A DNA stretch of 15,475 nucleotides from DATAEK01 sp036258055 (GCA_036258055.1 DATAEK010000155.1:1-15475), one strand, 5' to 3'. Shown: positions 7,076 to 14,886, counted from the stretch's first letter. A program made the numbers and translations. Notes: generated by a model from the sequence alone, not told the origin.

Positions 7076-8212
7076 CTAGCCTTCGGACCTCAGAAATCGC
7101 GCAACATTCCGCGCCAGACGGCGGGACGCACGATTCGCCTCGAACAGATGCCCACGCAGGGTATGCACGAACCCGATGAAATACAGCCCGGGATGCGCGG
7201 TCGGCTCACCGGAGGTGCCCCGCGGCTCGCCGTGATCGTCGAGCGCCCCGGGCGCATCGATGAGCGACTCGAGGCCGGTGGCGAATCCCGTCGCCGCGAT
7301 GATCGCATCAAAGGATTCGCTCGTAGCGTCCGCGAAGACCGCGCCGGTTGGCGTGAGTCGCTCGAGAGCTGGCCTCACTTTCACGCGTCCGCCTTTGAGG
7401 GCGTCGACGAACCCCACATCGATGAGCGGAACGCGCCTGGTGGTGTAAGGGGCGAAGTTTCCTTTCGGCATGCCGTAGCGCGTGAGGTCACCAAGGGCGA
7501 GCCGGGCGGTGGTCCGCCCGATTCGATTCGCGATCGCAGCCGGCAGCGCGCTCAACAGAATGCTGGTGCGCTGAACCGGCATCCCGAACGGATCCCGCGG
7601 GACAACGGGAGGTGGCGTTCGGATGCTGATCGCGACAGACGCGGCACCGTTGTCTATCAGGTCGGTGGCGATCTCCGCTCCGCTGTTCCCGGCGCCGACG
7701 ACGAGCATGCGCTGGCCGGAGTAAGGTGCGGCGTTCGAGTAGGTGACCGAGTGAGCGATTCGTCCCTTGTAAGTGTCGCGTCCTGGCCATTCCGGTAGGA
7801 TCGGTTGCCGATACTGACCAGTCGCGATGACGAGGACACGACCATGCCAGGCGCCGCCGTCAGTCGTCTCGACTCTCCACCTGCGAGGTGAGTCACCGAG
7901 CGATCGGATCTTCTGGACAGTCGAGCCCGTGACAACCCGCAACCCGAAGTGCTGCGCATACTCCTTGAGGTAGGCCACGACATCGTCGCGTGAGAGATAC
8001 AGTGGATACCGGCTCGGGATGGGGAAGTGCGCGAGTCCCGAGAAGCCGCGAACGGTGTGGAGATGGAGCCGGTCGTACCGCCGCGCCCACGTGCCCCCGA
8101 GCTCAGCGTCCTGCTCCAGCACCACGGCGTCGATTCCCCGCTGCGCGAGCGCGGCCGCCGCCGATAGCCCCGACGCACCTCCGCCAACGACGACTACCGT
8201 TGATTCGGGCAC
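7076..8212 (-). CDS. Flavin-containing monooxygenase-like NAD(P)/FAD-dependent oxidoreductase
   Basis: From the GTG at 8212 this is a 378-residue class B flavoprotein monooxygenase-like enzyme. It has an FAD-binding Rossmann motif right at the start (VVVVGGGASGL), followed by 'VVLEQDAELGGTW', a common FMO sequence. The FMO fingerprint 'Y-x-G-x-x-x-H-x-x-x-Y' (YKGRIAHSVTY) is followed by the NADPH-binding motif VVGAGNSG and the ATGF block (IIAATGFATGL) near the end. Such enzymes use NADPH and O2 to oxygenate heteroatoms, ketones or, in YUCCA-type members, indole-3-pyruvate. The substrate here cannot be told. The frame is open to 8449, but residues before VVVVGGG look non-coding and would overlap the divergent gene. 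GAGAG sits about five bases before the GTG. An ATG at 8272 is an alternative start. Confidence 0.88.
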   Translation of the reverse strand: MPESTVVVVGGGASGLSAAAALAQRGIDAVVLEQDAELGGTWARRYDRLHLHTVRGFSGLAHFPIPSRYPLYLSRDDVVAYLKEYAQHFGLRVVTGSTVQKIRSLGDSPRRWRVETTDGGAWHGRVLVIATGQYRQPILPEWPGRDTYKGRIAHSVTYSNAAPYSGQRMLVVGAGNSGAEIATDLIDNGAASVAISIRTPPPVVPRDPFGMPVQRTSILLSALPAAIANRIGRTTARLALGDLTRYGMPKGNFAPYTTRRVPLIDVGFVDALKGGRVKVRPALERLTPTGAVFADATSESFDAIIAATGFATGLESLIDAPGALDDHGEPRGTSGEPTAHPGLYFIGFVHTLRGHLFEANRASRRLARNVARFLRSEG

Positions 8213-8351
8213 AACACTCTCTACGGTCGTGCCGCGACGACACGGAACGAATGAAGGGTCACCTTGCGGCATTCCATTCGGCGAGTATGGCTCGTTTCCC
8301 ACACGGTCTGACAACCGGCCGAACCGTTCTGTGGTGATATTCTCGAGAGGA

Positions 8352-9068
8352 ATGCTGGTGATCCTGGCGGTGGGCATCGGTGTTGTCTTTCTCGCGCATA
8401 CCGCGCCCTTTCCGTTTCTCCTCGAAGCCTTCGCGCCGTCTCGCTCCATCTGGCACGTGCCGGACCAACCCGGTCGGACCGGCCCGCCGCTCGTCTACCT
8501 GACCTACGACGACGGTCCGAATCCCACGGCGACGCCGCTGCTGCTCGATGTGCTACACGAGACGGGCGCGCACGCCACGTTCTTCCTGATCGATGCGCAT
8601 CTCAACGACTCGACCGCGCCGATCGTGCGTCGCATGTTCGAGGAAGGGCACGCCGTTGCGCTGCACTCGGACTCGCGTTCGCTGATGATCAAAACGCCGG
8701 CGGCGCTGGCCGCGTTGCTCACCCACAACGCCGACCGGATCGAACAGCTCGCCGGCGAGCGGCCGTGCCGCCTGTTCCGGCCGCATGCGGGCTGGCGGAG
8801 CGGATCGATGTACGAGGGGCTCCGGCAGATCGATCACGACCTGGTCGGATGGAGCTGGGGATTGTGGGACTGGAACTGGTACCGGCCGCGCGACGCGCAG
8901 AGCATCGCGCGCCGCCTCGCCGCTCGTGCGTCGCGAGGCGACATCGTGGTGATGCACGACGGCCACCACGTCGATCCCGCGGCCGACCGCCGGTATGCCG
9001 TCGAAGCCACCCGGCTGCTGGTGCCGGCTCTCAGAAAGCGCGGCTTCGGATTCGGACGCCTTTGCTGA
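8352..9068 (+). CDS. Polysaccharide deacetylase-like (NodB homology) protein, membrane-anchored, variant metal site
   Basis: Read from ATG 8352 the protein has 238 residues: an N-terminal membrane anchor or signal (MLVILAVGIGVVFLA), then a carbohydrate esterase 4 / NodB domain (about 47-235). Motif 1 is TYDDGP (51-56, Asp53 and Asp54), motif 3 is FRPHAGWR (142-149), motif 4 is LWDWNW (171-176), and motif 5 is IVVMHDG (198-204, His202). Family members remove acetyl groups from chitin, peptidoglycan or other N-acetylated glycans outside the cytoplasm. Motif 2, normally H-S/T-x-x-H, reads HSDSR (105-109), so the second metal-binding histidine is missing. AGAGG lies very close to the ATG, so GTG 8358 or an upstream GTG (8331) is possible. 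The gene is divergent from the monooxygenase and converges on the next permease. Confidence 0.85.
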   Translation: MLVILAVGIGVVFLAHTAPFPFLLEAFAPSRSIWHVPDQPGRTGPPLVYLTYDDGPNPTATPLLLDVLHETGAHATFFLIDAHLNDSTAPIVRRMFEEGHAVALHSDSRSLMIKTPAALAALLTHNADRIEQLAGERPCRLFRPHAGWRSGSMYEGLRQIDHDLVGWSWGLWDWNWYRPRDAQSIARRLAARASRGDIVVMHDGHHVDPAADRRYAVEATRLLVPALRKRGFGFGRLC

Positions 9069-9075
9069 CACCTCT

Positions 9076-9090
9076 CGGACGAATCGTCCG
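9076..9090. terminator. Short perfect hairpin between convergent genes
   Basis: CGGACG, loop AAT, CGTCCG, placed in the 33 bases between the converging deacetylase-like gene and ADOP permease. Position and symmetry fit a two-way terminator. The stem is only six base pairs and there is no T-run. Confidence 0.4.
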
Positions 9091-9101
9091 TCAGCGGCGG
9101 C

Positions 9102-11561
9102 CTACTCCGATCGCAGGGCGATCATCGGATCGACGGCCATCGCGCGGCGCGCCGGCAGCCAGATCGCCAGGCAAGCCACGGCAACGAGCACAATCGGGCC
9201 GGCGATGAGAGCGAACGGATCGCGCGGGCTCACACCATAGAGCAGGTGCGCGAGAAGCGGTCCCGTGGCGGCCGCCGCGACGATCCCGATGGCCGCACCA
9301 ATCGACACAATCATCAGACCGTGACGCATCACGAGGCTCCGGACGTCGCCGCGCGCTGCCCCGAGCGCGACCCGGATCGCGATCTCCTTCGATCGCTGCG
9401 TGACCGCGAAGGCCAGTGCCGCGTAGAGACCGATCGCGCTGAGCACGAGCGCGAGCGTGCCGAAGGTCACCAGCAGCGCACGCGCGGCGCGGACTTCCCC
9501 GAACGCATAGTTCAGCCGCTCGCCGAGCAGCATGACATCGGAGACGGGCACATCGGGGTCGATCGTGGCAATGGTTCGGCGAATCTCCGAAAGGGTCGCC
9601 GCGGCGCCGCCGGTGATGCGTACGTGCGTCTGTGAGTCCTGCGACCAGTTGTCCGTCCGGTCCTGTTGCCAGAAGTTCAGATAAGCAACCGGCTCGGCTT
9701 GATCCCACGCGCTGACGAACTGCAGATCTTTGGAGACGCCGACGATCTCATGGGCCTTGCCGCCGACCGTGATCGTGCTGCCGACGGCGCCTCCTCTCGG
9801 AAAGAGGCGGCGGGCCAGCGTCTCGTTCAGGATGGCGACGCGCGGTCCGTCCGGCGTGTCGCGATCGTCGAATTCGCGGCCGTCGACGACGCCGGCGCCG
9901 AGCGTCGTGAAGTATCGTGGGCCCACGTACGTCGTGGGCGATTGGAATGCCTGCGTGTTGTCGCCAGCGTCGCCGGCGACTCGGATCGGCCGGCGCGGCT
10001 TACCCCAGCCCGGGAGCGGAGGAACGTTGGCGGGGCTGGCAGCCACGACGCCCGGCAGCGCCTCGAGCCGGTGCAGCGCTTCACGCTGAAACGTCCAGGC
10101 CCGATCGATGCCGTAACCCACCAGGCTCGGACGGAGCCGCAGCAGGATGATCGCGTCGGGATCGAAGCCCGGTCCGCGATGCACGCGGATGAAACTCCGC
10201 ACGAGCAAGGCGCTGCTCACGAGCAGGAGTACTGACATCGCGACCTGGCACACGATCAAGCCGTCGCGGAATCTGGTGCGTCGCGCACTGGCTCCTGTGG
10301 GTTCGTCTTTCAACGCCGGCAGCGCCTGCCCCCTCGTCGTTTGAAGCGCAGGTGCAATTCCGGTCAGCACACCGGTCACCGCGGCAGCAACGAGGGAGAT
10401 GGCGACAACGGCGGGATGAAGCGAGAGATCGAGGTTGACGATGGTGCCCGAATAGCTGACGCCGAAGAATCGCCGGAGGAGCTCCGTCGCCCACACCGCG
10501 ACGATGAGACCGGCGGCGCCGCCCGCGACCGCGAGAAGCATCGACTCGACCAGCAGCTCGCGAATCACCCGGCCCCGGCTGGCGCCGAGGGCGAGCCGGA
10601 TCGCCACCTCCTTTCGGCGTCTCAGGCCGCGTGCGAGCAGCAGTCCCGCGACGTTCGCGGCGGCGACGAGGAGGACCAACGCCGCCGCGGCTGCGAGCAG
10701 TCTGACGATAGGTGCGTTCTGCGCCTGTTCGTCGACGCGAACGCCCCGTGCGGGCCGCACCACCACGCCGCGTCCACGGTTCTGATCGGGGAACGTCGCC
10801 TCGAGGCGGCTCGCGAGCACGCTCATTTCGGCCTGGGCATCTCGCACCGATGCCTCCGGCTGCAGCCGGCCGATCAGGTTGATCACCTTGCAGTCTCGCG
10901 CGAAGCCGTCGCAGTAGCGATAGCCGACCCTGAACATCGCGGTAGGAATAAAGACGTCGCTCGGCGGGACTCCGCGCACGATACCCCGGAAGCCCTCTGG
11001 AGCGACGCCGATCACTCTGAAGGTCATGCCGTTCACGCGGATCTCGGCACCGACAATTCCCGCGTCACCCCCGAGCCTGTTCCGCCAGAAATCGTGACTG
11101 ATGACGGCCACAGGATTCCTTCCCGGCACGCGGTCTTCTTCAGTCTCGAAGAATCGACCGAGTGCGGGCCGCAGTCGTAACACGTTGAAGTAGTTCGCGG
11201 TCACCACGCTGCCCAGCACGTCGAACGTGGACTCGCGCGTCGCCAGATGCATAGGCGACGTCGGATAGTGCGCGGCCAGCTCCGCGAATCGATGGGCGTG
11301 GTCACGGTAGTAGAGATAGTCGGGATACGAGAGCGGAAACCCGAACTGCGTGGAGCGTCCCGTCAGCGTCTGGTCCACCAGCGCGAGTCGATCCGCTCCA
11401 TCGAGCGGCAAGGGTTTGACGAACACGGCGTAGGCGAGGCTCGTGACGGCGCTGTTGAGGCCAAGACCGAGCGCCAGCGTGGCGATGGCGGCGGCCGTGA
11501 AACCTGGCGTCCGCCGCATCCGGCGAATGGCGTACCGCACATCCTGGCCGAGCCACGTCAT
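9102..11561 (-). CDS. ADOP-family ABC transporter permease (FtsX/MacB-like, duplicated orphan permease)
   Basis: This 819-residue protein has the same architecture as the permease at 247-2673: N-terminal 'MTWLGQDVRYAIRRMRRTPG', the first helix (about 24-46), a periplasmic MacB_PCD-like domain, a four-helix central block with 'RRKEVAIRLALGASRGRVI', a second periplasmic domain, and three closing helices with 'RSKEIAIRVALGAARGDVR'. The tail is LPARRAMAVDPMIALRSE. The two complete permeases are clearly paralogous but differ in most of their periplasmic residues. No ATPase gene is adjacent. Its role may be efflux or envelope mechanics by analogy with MacB; the substrate is unknown. The ATG has GGAGGTG (11566-11572) four bases upstream. 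It lies 176 bases downstream of the cupin on the same strand, so it is either the distal end of that operon or separately transcribed. Confidence 0.9.
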   Translation of the reverse strand: MTWLGQDVRYAIRRMRRTPGFTAAAIATLALGLGLNSAVTSLAYAVFVKPLPLDGADRLALVDQTLTGRSTQFGFPLSYPDYLYYRDHAHRFAELAAHYPTSPMHLATRESTFDVLGSVVTANYFNVLRLRPALGRFFETEEDRVPGRNPVAVISHDFWRNRLGGDAGIVGAEIRVNGMTFRVIGVAPEGFRGIVRGVPPSDVFIPTAMFRVGYRYCDGFARDCKVINLIGRLQPEASVRDAQAEMSVLASRLEATFPDQNRGRGVVVRPARGVRVDEQAQNAPIVRLLAAAAALVLLVAAANVAGLLLARGLRRRKEVAIRLALGASRGRVIRELLVESMLLAVAGGAAGLIVAVWATELLRRFFGVSYSGTIVNLDLSLHPAVVAISLVAAAVTGVLTGIAPALQTTRGQALPALKDEPTGASARRTRFRDGLIVCQVAMSVLLLVSSALLVRSFIRVHRGPGFDPDAIILLRLRPSLVGYGIDRAWTFQREALHRLEALPGVVAASPANVPPLPGWGKPRRPIRVAGDAGDNTQAFQSPTTYVGPRYFTTLGAGVVDGREFDDRDTPDGPRVAILNETLARRLFPRGGAVGSTITVGGKAHEIVGVSKDLQFVSAWDQAEPVAYLNFWQQDRTDNWSQDSQTHVRITGGAAATLSEIRRTIATIDPDVPVSDVMLLGERLNYAFGEVRAARALLVTFGTLALVLSAIGLYAALAFAVTQRSKEIAIRVALGAARGDVRSLVMRHGLMIVSIGAAIGIVAAAATGPLLAHLLYGVSPRDPFALIAGPIVLVAVACLAIWLPARRAMAVDPMIALRSE

Positions 11562-11737
11562 TTCACACCTCCGCGTGCCGCTCAGGCAGGAAGCATGCCC
11601 GATATCAACCGGTCGGTCGGCCGATTTCCGCGTCTAGATGCGTGGGTTTCGAGGCTCGCCCCATGAATGGCCAGCGACTCCCCGACCGTTGACGAGAAGG
11701 GACGTTCCGGAATCGGACAGTCTGACGATCGCCGACG

Positions 11738-12151
11738 TCAGTCCTTCGCCGGCGTTGTCAGAGGTACGCCCTTCTTGGCGAGCAGGAGCGCCAGCAGCTT
11801 GGCCGGCTTCGTGTCGCTGGCATTCGCCGAGACGGCGTGCAGCTGTTGCGGGGTTTCGAGGAACATCTCGCCGGCGGCGTACGTCCGCTCCGGATCGTCG
11901 CCCACTTTGCACCGCACTTCGCCTTCCAGCACGTACGCGATCGTGATGCCGGGATGGCGGTGTGGCGGGGAACCCTGGCCGGGTCCGTATGAGACTTCGA
12001 CCGCCGTGACGGACCAGCCGTCGAGCGTCAAGTCAGGGAGATCGTGCTGAAACACCGATTGGCTCCGCGGCGCCGCGGTTTGCGCGATCACGGCCTGGTT
12101 GAACATCAGCAGAAGTCCGGCGCTTTCGAGAACACTCCGTCGCGTCATCAT
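11738..12151 (-). CDS. Exported cupin-domain protein
   Basis: This 137-residue protein has an N-terminal export signal (MMTRRSVLESAGLLLMFNQAVIA, cleavage likely after VIA at 23; the paired arginines allow Tat export) and one cupin barrel (about 45-125). Cupin motif 1 is HRHPGITIAYVLEGEV (64-79) with His64 and His66. The acidic residue usual later in the motif is absent, as in the 'HRHPG' subfamily as I recall it. Motif 2 is around LHAVSAN (104-110, His105). The ending NASDTKPAKLLALLLAKKG...LT is characteristic of that small subfamily. Metal binding is likely but the function is unknown. The start ATG overlaps the TGA of the upstream gene as ATGA (12148-12151), which implies translational coupling. 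AGGAG lies about ten bases upstream. Confidence 0.88.
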   Translation of the reverse strand: MMTRRSVLESAGLLLMFNQAVIAQTAAPRSQSVFQHDLPDLTLDGWSVTAVEVSYGPGQGSPPHRHPGITIAYVLEGEVRCKVGDDPERTYAAGEMFLETPQQLHAVSANASDTKPAKLLALLLAKKGVPLTTPAKD

Positions 12152-12534
12152 GACCGGGACTCCTCTCTGAATCTCAGGTAGTCGCCATGCTCCACGAACC
12201 TCGCGTCCGGATCACTCTCGGTGTTGGAGTAGCACCACGCGTCGACCGTCGTGCCATCTTCCAACCTGACCGCCACGATCTGCCGCCTGTACCAAACGGG
12301 GTGACGCTCGAGACCGTCCAACAGGCGAAGGTGCCGGTGATCCGGGAGGCGATAGACTTCACCGTGAACCGTGCCAGCACCTTCGCGGACCGTCGAGAGG
12401 CCGCTGCTGACGTAGAGTCGCCCGTTGATCGTGCCGTTCCCCAATGGCTCGGCCCCGTCGAGCAGGCGATGGTTGTCCCCGCCGACGCGCAGCGAACCAT
12501 ACACGAACACGCTCAACACGTCGTCGCTGGTCAC
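12148..12534 (-). CDS. Gamma-glutamylcyclotransferase-like (GGCT/AIG2 fold) protein
   Basis: This 128-residue protein has the hallmark FVYGSLR (10-16) of the GGCT/AIG2/YtfP fold at its N-terminus, then VHGEVYRLPD (56-65) and LLDGLERHPVWYRR (71-84). Glu76 in 'LDGLE' matches the catalytic acid of the fold, and the 'Y-x-R' segment follows it as usual. True GGCT enzymes release 5-oxoproline from gamma-glutamyl amino acids. Many bacterial members have untested or different activities, so the substrate is uncertain. No signal peptide is seen, so it is probably cytoplasmic. It begins 17 bases after the stop of the glycosidase gene and overlaps the cupin start by four bases, making a compact three-gene unit. 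The GTG start has no clear Shine-Dalgarno; GTG at residue 6 is an alternative. Confidence 0.85.
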   Translation of the reverse strand: MTSDDVLSVFVYGSLRVGGDNHRLLDGAEPLGNGTINGRLYVSSGLSTVREGAGTVHGEVYRLPDHRHLRLLDGLERHPVWYRRQIVAVRLEDGTTVDAWCYSNTESDPDARFVEHGDYLRFREESRS

Positions 12535-12551
12535 CGTGACGGCCGATCAGT

Positions 12552-14237
12552 TCAGTTCTTTCCCCGGTCGTGGCTGACGACGCACTGCGCGGTCAGCGTC
12601 CGCACGTTGTCGGCAAGGTCCTTCGTCGTGGCTGTCACAGTGTAGACGCGGCCCTGACCGTTGCCCTGTCGTTCCGCGCGCAGCTTGACCGTGAATCCGC
12701 CGGCGCCGTCGGACGTGACGACGACATCGGGATCACGCGGGTCTGACGGTTCACTGCTCGTCGCCTTCACATCGAGCGAGGCCACACCGGAGACGAGGTC
12801 CTCGGCGCTGACGACCGCGACTTCCCGGAGCTCGTGGTTGACGGGCCAGATCGAGCAATCGCTTGCCGGTAAACCCTTGATGGCCGGAGCGGCCGTGTCG
12901 ATGCGGACCGCAAGCGTGTTGGCCGCCTCGTCGTTGCCGGCCGCGTCGGTAGCGAAGTAACGAAGGTTGCTGACTCCCGAAGTCGAGACCCCTACGGAGG
13001 CCGAGTGTCCCGCCACGGACTGCGGCGGGGTCGTTTGCGCGCCGCTCAGCGAGTACTGAAGTGTGTCCACCCATCCGGTCGGCGTATCCAGAATGCCGCT
13101 CGCGAGATCGGTGGCGTCGAGATTCACCGTCACGTTCGAGTTGTTCCAGCCGTGCGCGTTCGGCGCGGGCGAGACGGTCGCCTGCGTGACCGGCGGGATG
13201 CCGTCCGAATAGACGGCGAAGCTGCTCGCTTCCGATCGCGGCGGGTTGTCGCTCGGTGAGTTGACGATCTTCCTCACGTGCGTCACGGGATCCTCCATCG
13301 CCATCGTCGTGGAGCCGCCGCCGTCCAGGTTCAGCGCGTTGTAGACCCCGTAGTCACGAATGAGGAGATCGGCGACTTCGCCCCCTTGCATGCCGTGGCC
13401 GCCGTTCGTACCGTCGACGGTGAACAGCACGAGGGTCCGGTTGTCCTGCGTCAGGCCGATCGCCGTCCGAGCATTGCTCAGGTCGTACCAGTGCCGTCCG
13501 TCGCGCGAGTAGGGTGCGACCGGCGTCAGCGGATCGTCGGGGTGCGTGGCGTCCTTGTAAGTCGGGATGGTCTTGACCCCGTTGGTGACGATCTGCGCCG
13601 ATCCCGAGAGCGCGTTCCATAGCTGCACGTTCTCCTGCACGTGTTTCCCGTCAGCGAAATTGGGATCCCTGGTGACGATGCTCGCGTTGTTCGACGCGTC
13701 GATGTTGACGGCCGGCGAGTCGGTGACGATGGCGTAGTTCTGGAACGGCGCCTCGAATGCCGAGTAGACGTTCCCACGAGACGCGGCCAGGCCGATCAGG
13801 TAGGCGTAGGCGCCCTGCGTGGATCCGGGAGGGACAGGGAAGGGTGCGAAGAAGTGGCTGTTGATGGCCACCTGCGCGTGCGACTCCTGGAGGAAGGCCA
13901 GCGTTGGCTGGCGCACCACTTCGAACGGTGGCGGCGGAAGCGGCCAGCCCGGCGTCGGGAAGTTGGGATCCGGCAGGTTGGTGCCCGGCGGCGTCAACTT
14001 GAAGTGGATCTCAGGCGCGGTCAGATCGACGAGCACGATGTTTATGCGCGCGAGCCGTGGCGACGGGGTCGGCGCGGGACACCCCGGGCACTGAAATGAC
14101 GGAAGCGATTCCGTGCGCGTGATGTAGGTGATCCCTGGATACGGGTGCGTGATGACACCCTGGGCGTCAACTTTGGAACCCCAGCTGCAAACAGCCAGAA
14201 CTGCAGCGAGGCTGATACGCACAACCTGGTTGGACAT
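12552..14237 (-). CDS. Secreted phosphodiester glycosidase (NAGPA-type domain) with Ig-like C-terminal domains
   Basis: From ATG 14237 the protein has 561 residues. A signal peptide (about 1-25, ending KVDA) leads to a proline-rich segment (83-104). A phosphodiester glycosidase domain (PF09992-like, about 60-345) carries INSHFF (125-130), RTAIGLTQDNRTLVLFTVDG (258-277) and the family signature NLDGGGSTTMAM (303-314). The family includes the human enzyme that uncovers mannose-6-phosphate; bacterial members act on phosphodiester-linked sugars outside the cell. Two beta-sandwich regions follow: about 350-450 (ending ATDAAGNDEAAN...RIDTAAP) and about 455-555, probably for binding or spacing. The start is set by GGGAGGG (14241-14247). 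The frame is open to 14528, but that extension overlaps the divergent msrB and looks non-coding. It is probably the first gene of an operon with the GGCT-like and cupin genes. Confidence 0.9.
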   Translation of the reverse strand: MSNQVVRISLAAVLAVCSWGSKVDAQGVITHPYPGITYITRTESLPSFQCPGCPAPTPSPRLARINIVLVDLTAPEIHFKLTPPGTNLPDPNFPTPGWPLPPPPFEVVRQPTLAFLQESHAQVAINSHFFAPFPVPPGSTQGAYAYLIGLAASRGNVYSAFEAPFQNYAIVTDSPAVNIDASNNASIVTRDPNFADGKHVQENVQLWNALSGSAQIVTNGVKTIPTYKDATHPDDPLTPVAPYSRDGRHWYDLSNARTAIGLTQDNRTLVLFTVDGTNGGHGMQGGEVADLLIRDYGVYNALNLDGGGSTTMAMEDPVTHVRKIVNSPSDNPPRSEASSFAVYSDGIPPVTQATVSPAPNAHGWNNSNVTVNLDATDLASGILDTPTGWVDTLQYSLSGAQTTPPQSVAGHSASVGVSTSGVSNLRYFATDAAGNDEAANTLAVRIDTAAPAIKGLPASDCSIWPVNHELREVAVVSAEDLVSGVASLDVKATSSEPSDPRDPDVVVTSDGAGGFTVKLRAERQGNGQGRVYTVTATTKDLADNVRTLTAQCVVSHDRGKN

Positions 14238-14240
14238 GAA

Positions 14241-14247
14241 CCCTCCC
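14241..14247 (-). promoter_or_regulatory. Shine-Dalgarno GGGAGGG fixing the start of the phosphodiester glycosidase
   Basis: On the minus strand GGGAGGG is followed by TTC and ATG (14237). Together with the signal peptide that begins there, it argues against starts further upstream in the same frame. Confidence 0.6.
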
Positions 14248-14287
14248 TTGACGGCGATGTGTCCGCGTCCACCTGCGGGGAGGGCTG

Positions 14288-14317
14288 AGAATAGCCCGCG
14301 CGTCGAGGAGGAGTCAA
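14288..14317 (-). promoter_or_regulatory. Sigma70-type promoter for the glycosidase-GGCT-cupin operon
   Basis: On the minus strand TTGACT (14317-14312) and TATTCT (14293-14288) are separated by 18 bases. They match TTGACA at five of six positions and TATAAT at four of six. Transcription would begin near 14280, about 43 bases before the ATG. A small inverted repeat GGGCT/AGCCC (14282-14286 / 14293-14297) overlaps the -10. Confidence 0.55.
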
Positions 14318-14382
14318 AAACTGCTACTGAGTTCAGGCTGGAGGGTCGTCGGCGTGCAGAAAAAGGGCGTAGGATCGAGTCA

Positions 14383-14388
14383 GAGGAG
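14383..14388 (+). promoter_or_regulatory. Shine-Dalgarno GAGGAG fixing the start of msrB
   Basis: GAGGAG is followed by six bases and the ATG at 14395. A weak -10-like TAGGAT occurs at 14370-14375, but no matching -35 is evident. Confidence 0.6.
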
Positions 14389-14394
14389 ACGCGA

Positions 14395-14886
14395 ATGATC
14401 ACCAGACGACGTCTGATCGTGAGTGGCGCAGCCGGCCTCTCGGTGCTGTGCGGCGGGATGTTCCACGGGATCGAGGCGTTCGCGTTCGAGCAATTCGAGG
14501 TGACCCACACTGACGCCGAGTGGCGCAAGCTGTTGACGCCCGATCAGTATGCCGTGCTGAGGCACGAGGCCACCGAGCCGCCGTTCACGAGTCCACTGCT
14601 CCACGAGAAGCGGCGCGGCACCTTCGCCTGCGCCGGGTGCGGCCTCGAGAACTTCTCCTCGACGACGAAGTTCGACAGCGGCACTGGCTGGCCGAGCTTC
14701 TGGGCGCCACTCGAGAAGTCGATCGGCACGACGAGAGATATGTCGATGGGAATGGTGCGGACCGCGGTTCACTGCCGCCGCTGCGGCGGTCATCTGGGCC
14801 ACGTGTTCGACGATGGGCCCCGGCCCACCGGATTGCGGTATTGCATCAACGGCCTCGCGCTGACGTTCAAGCCGGCGCAGTCCTGA
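14395..14886 (+). CDS. msrB: Peptide-methionine (R)-S-oxide reductase MsrB, exported form
   Basis: This 163-residue protein reduces the R-epimer of methionine sulfoxide in proteins. It is canonical through EFTEPPFTSP-like text (EATEPPFTSPLLHEKRRG), GWPSF (99-103) and GGHLGHVFDDGP (131-142). The two zinc-binding CxxC pairs are Cys79/Cys82 and Cys127/Cys130, and the catalytic cysteine is Cys150 in LRYCINGLAL, where the family more often has C-x-N-S. Unlike most MsrB proteins it carries an N-terminal leader, MITRRRLIVSGAAGLSVLCG, with adjacent arginines and an A-F-A cleavage site after residue 30. Tat-dependent export to the periplasm is therefore likely. The frame is open upstream to 14128, but GAGGAG before 14395 and the leader fix this start. 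It is divergent from the glycosidase operon. Confidence 0.94.
   Translation: MITRRRLIVSGAAGLSVLCGGMFHGIEAFAFEQFEVTHTDAEWRKLLTPDQYAVLRHEATEPPFTSPLLHEKRRGTFACAGCGLENFSSTTKFDSGTGWPSFWAPLEKSIGTTRDMSMGMVRTAVHCRRCGGHLGHVFDDGPRPTGLRYCINGLALTFKPAQS

Noticed and set aside
6911..7798. 295-codon plus-strand open frame over the monooxygenase
   Set aside because: It is antisense to a gene with clear FAD and NADPH motifs, and its own translation has no recognisable domain.
8019..8351. N-terminal extension of the deacetylase-like protein to 8019
   Set aside because: It would overlap the monooxygenase coding region antisense, and its sequence looks random. The membrane anchor starts at 8352.
8213..8449. 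N-terminal extension of the monooxygenase to an upstream ATG
   Set aside because: The extra 79 residues precede the FAD motif that normally sits at the very start, lack a Shine-Dalgarno and overlap the divergent deacetylase gene.
10341..11180. 279-codon plus-strand open frame inside the second ADOP permease
   Set aside because: It is an antisense shadow rich in charged residues, lying under a well-supported permease frame.
14238..14528. 97-residue N-terminal extension of the phosphodiester glycosidase
   Set aside because: It overlaps msrB on the other strand, while a signal peptide and a strong ribosome binding site mark the start at 14237.
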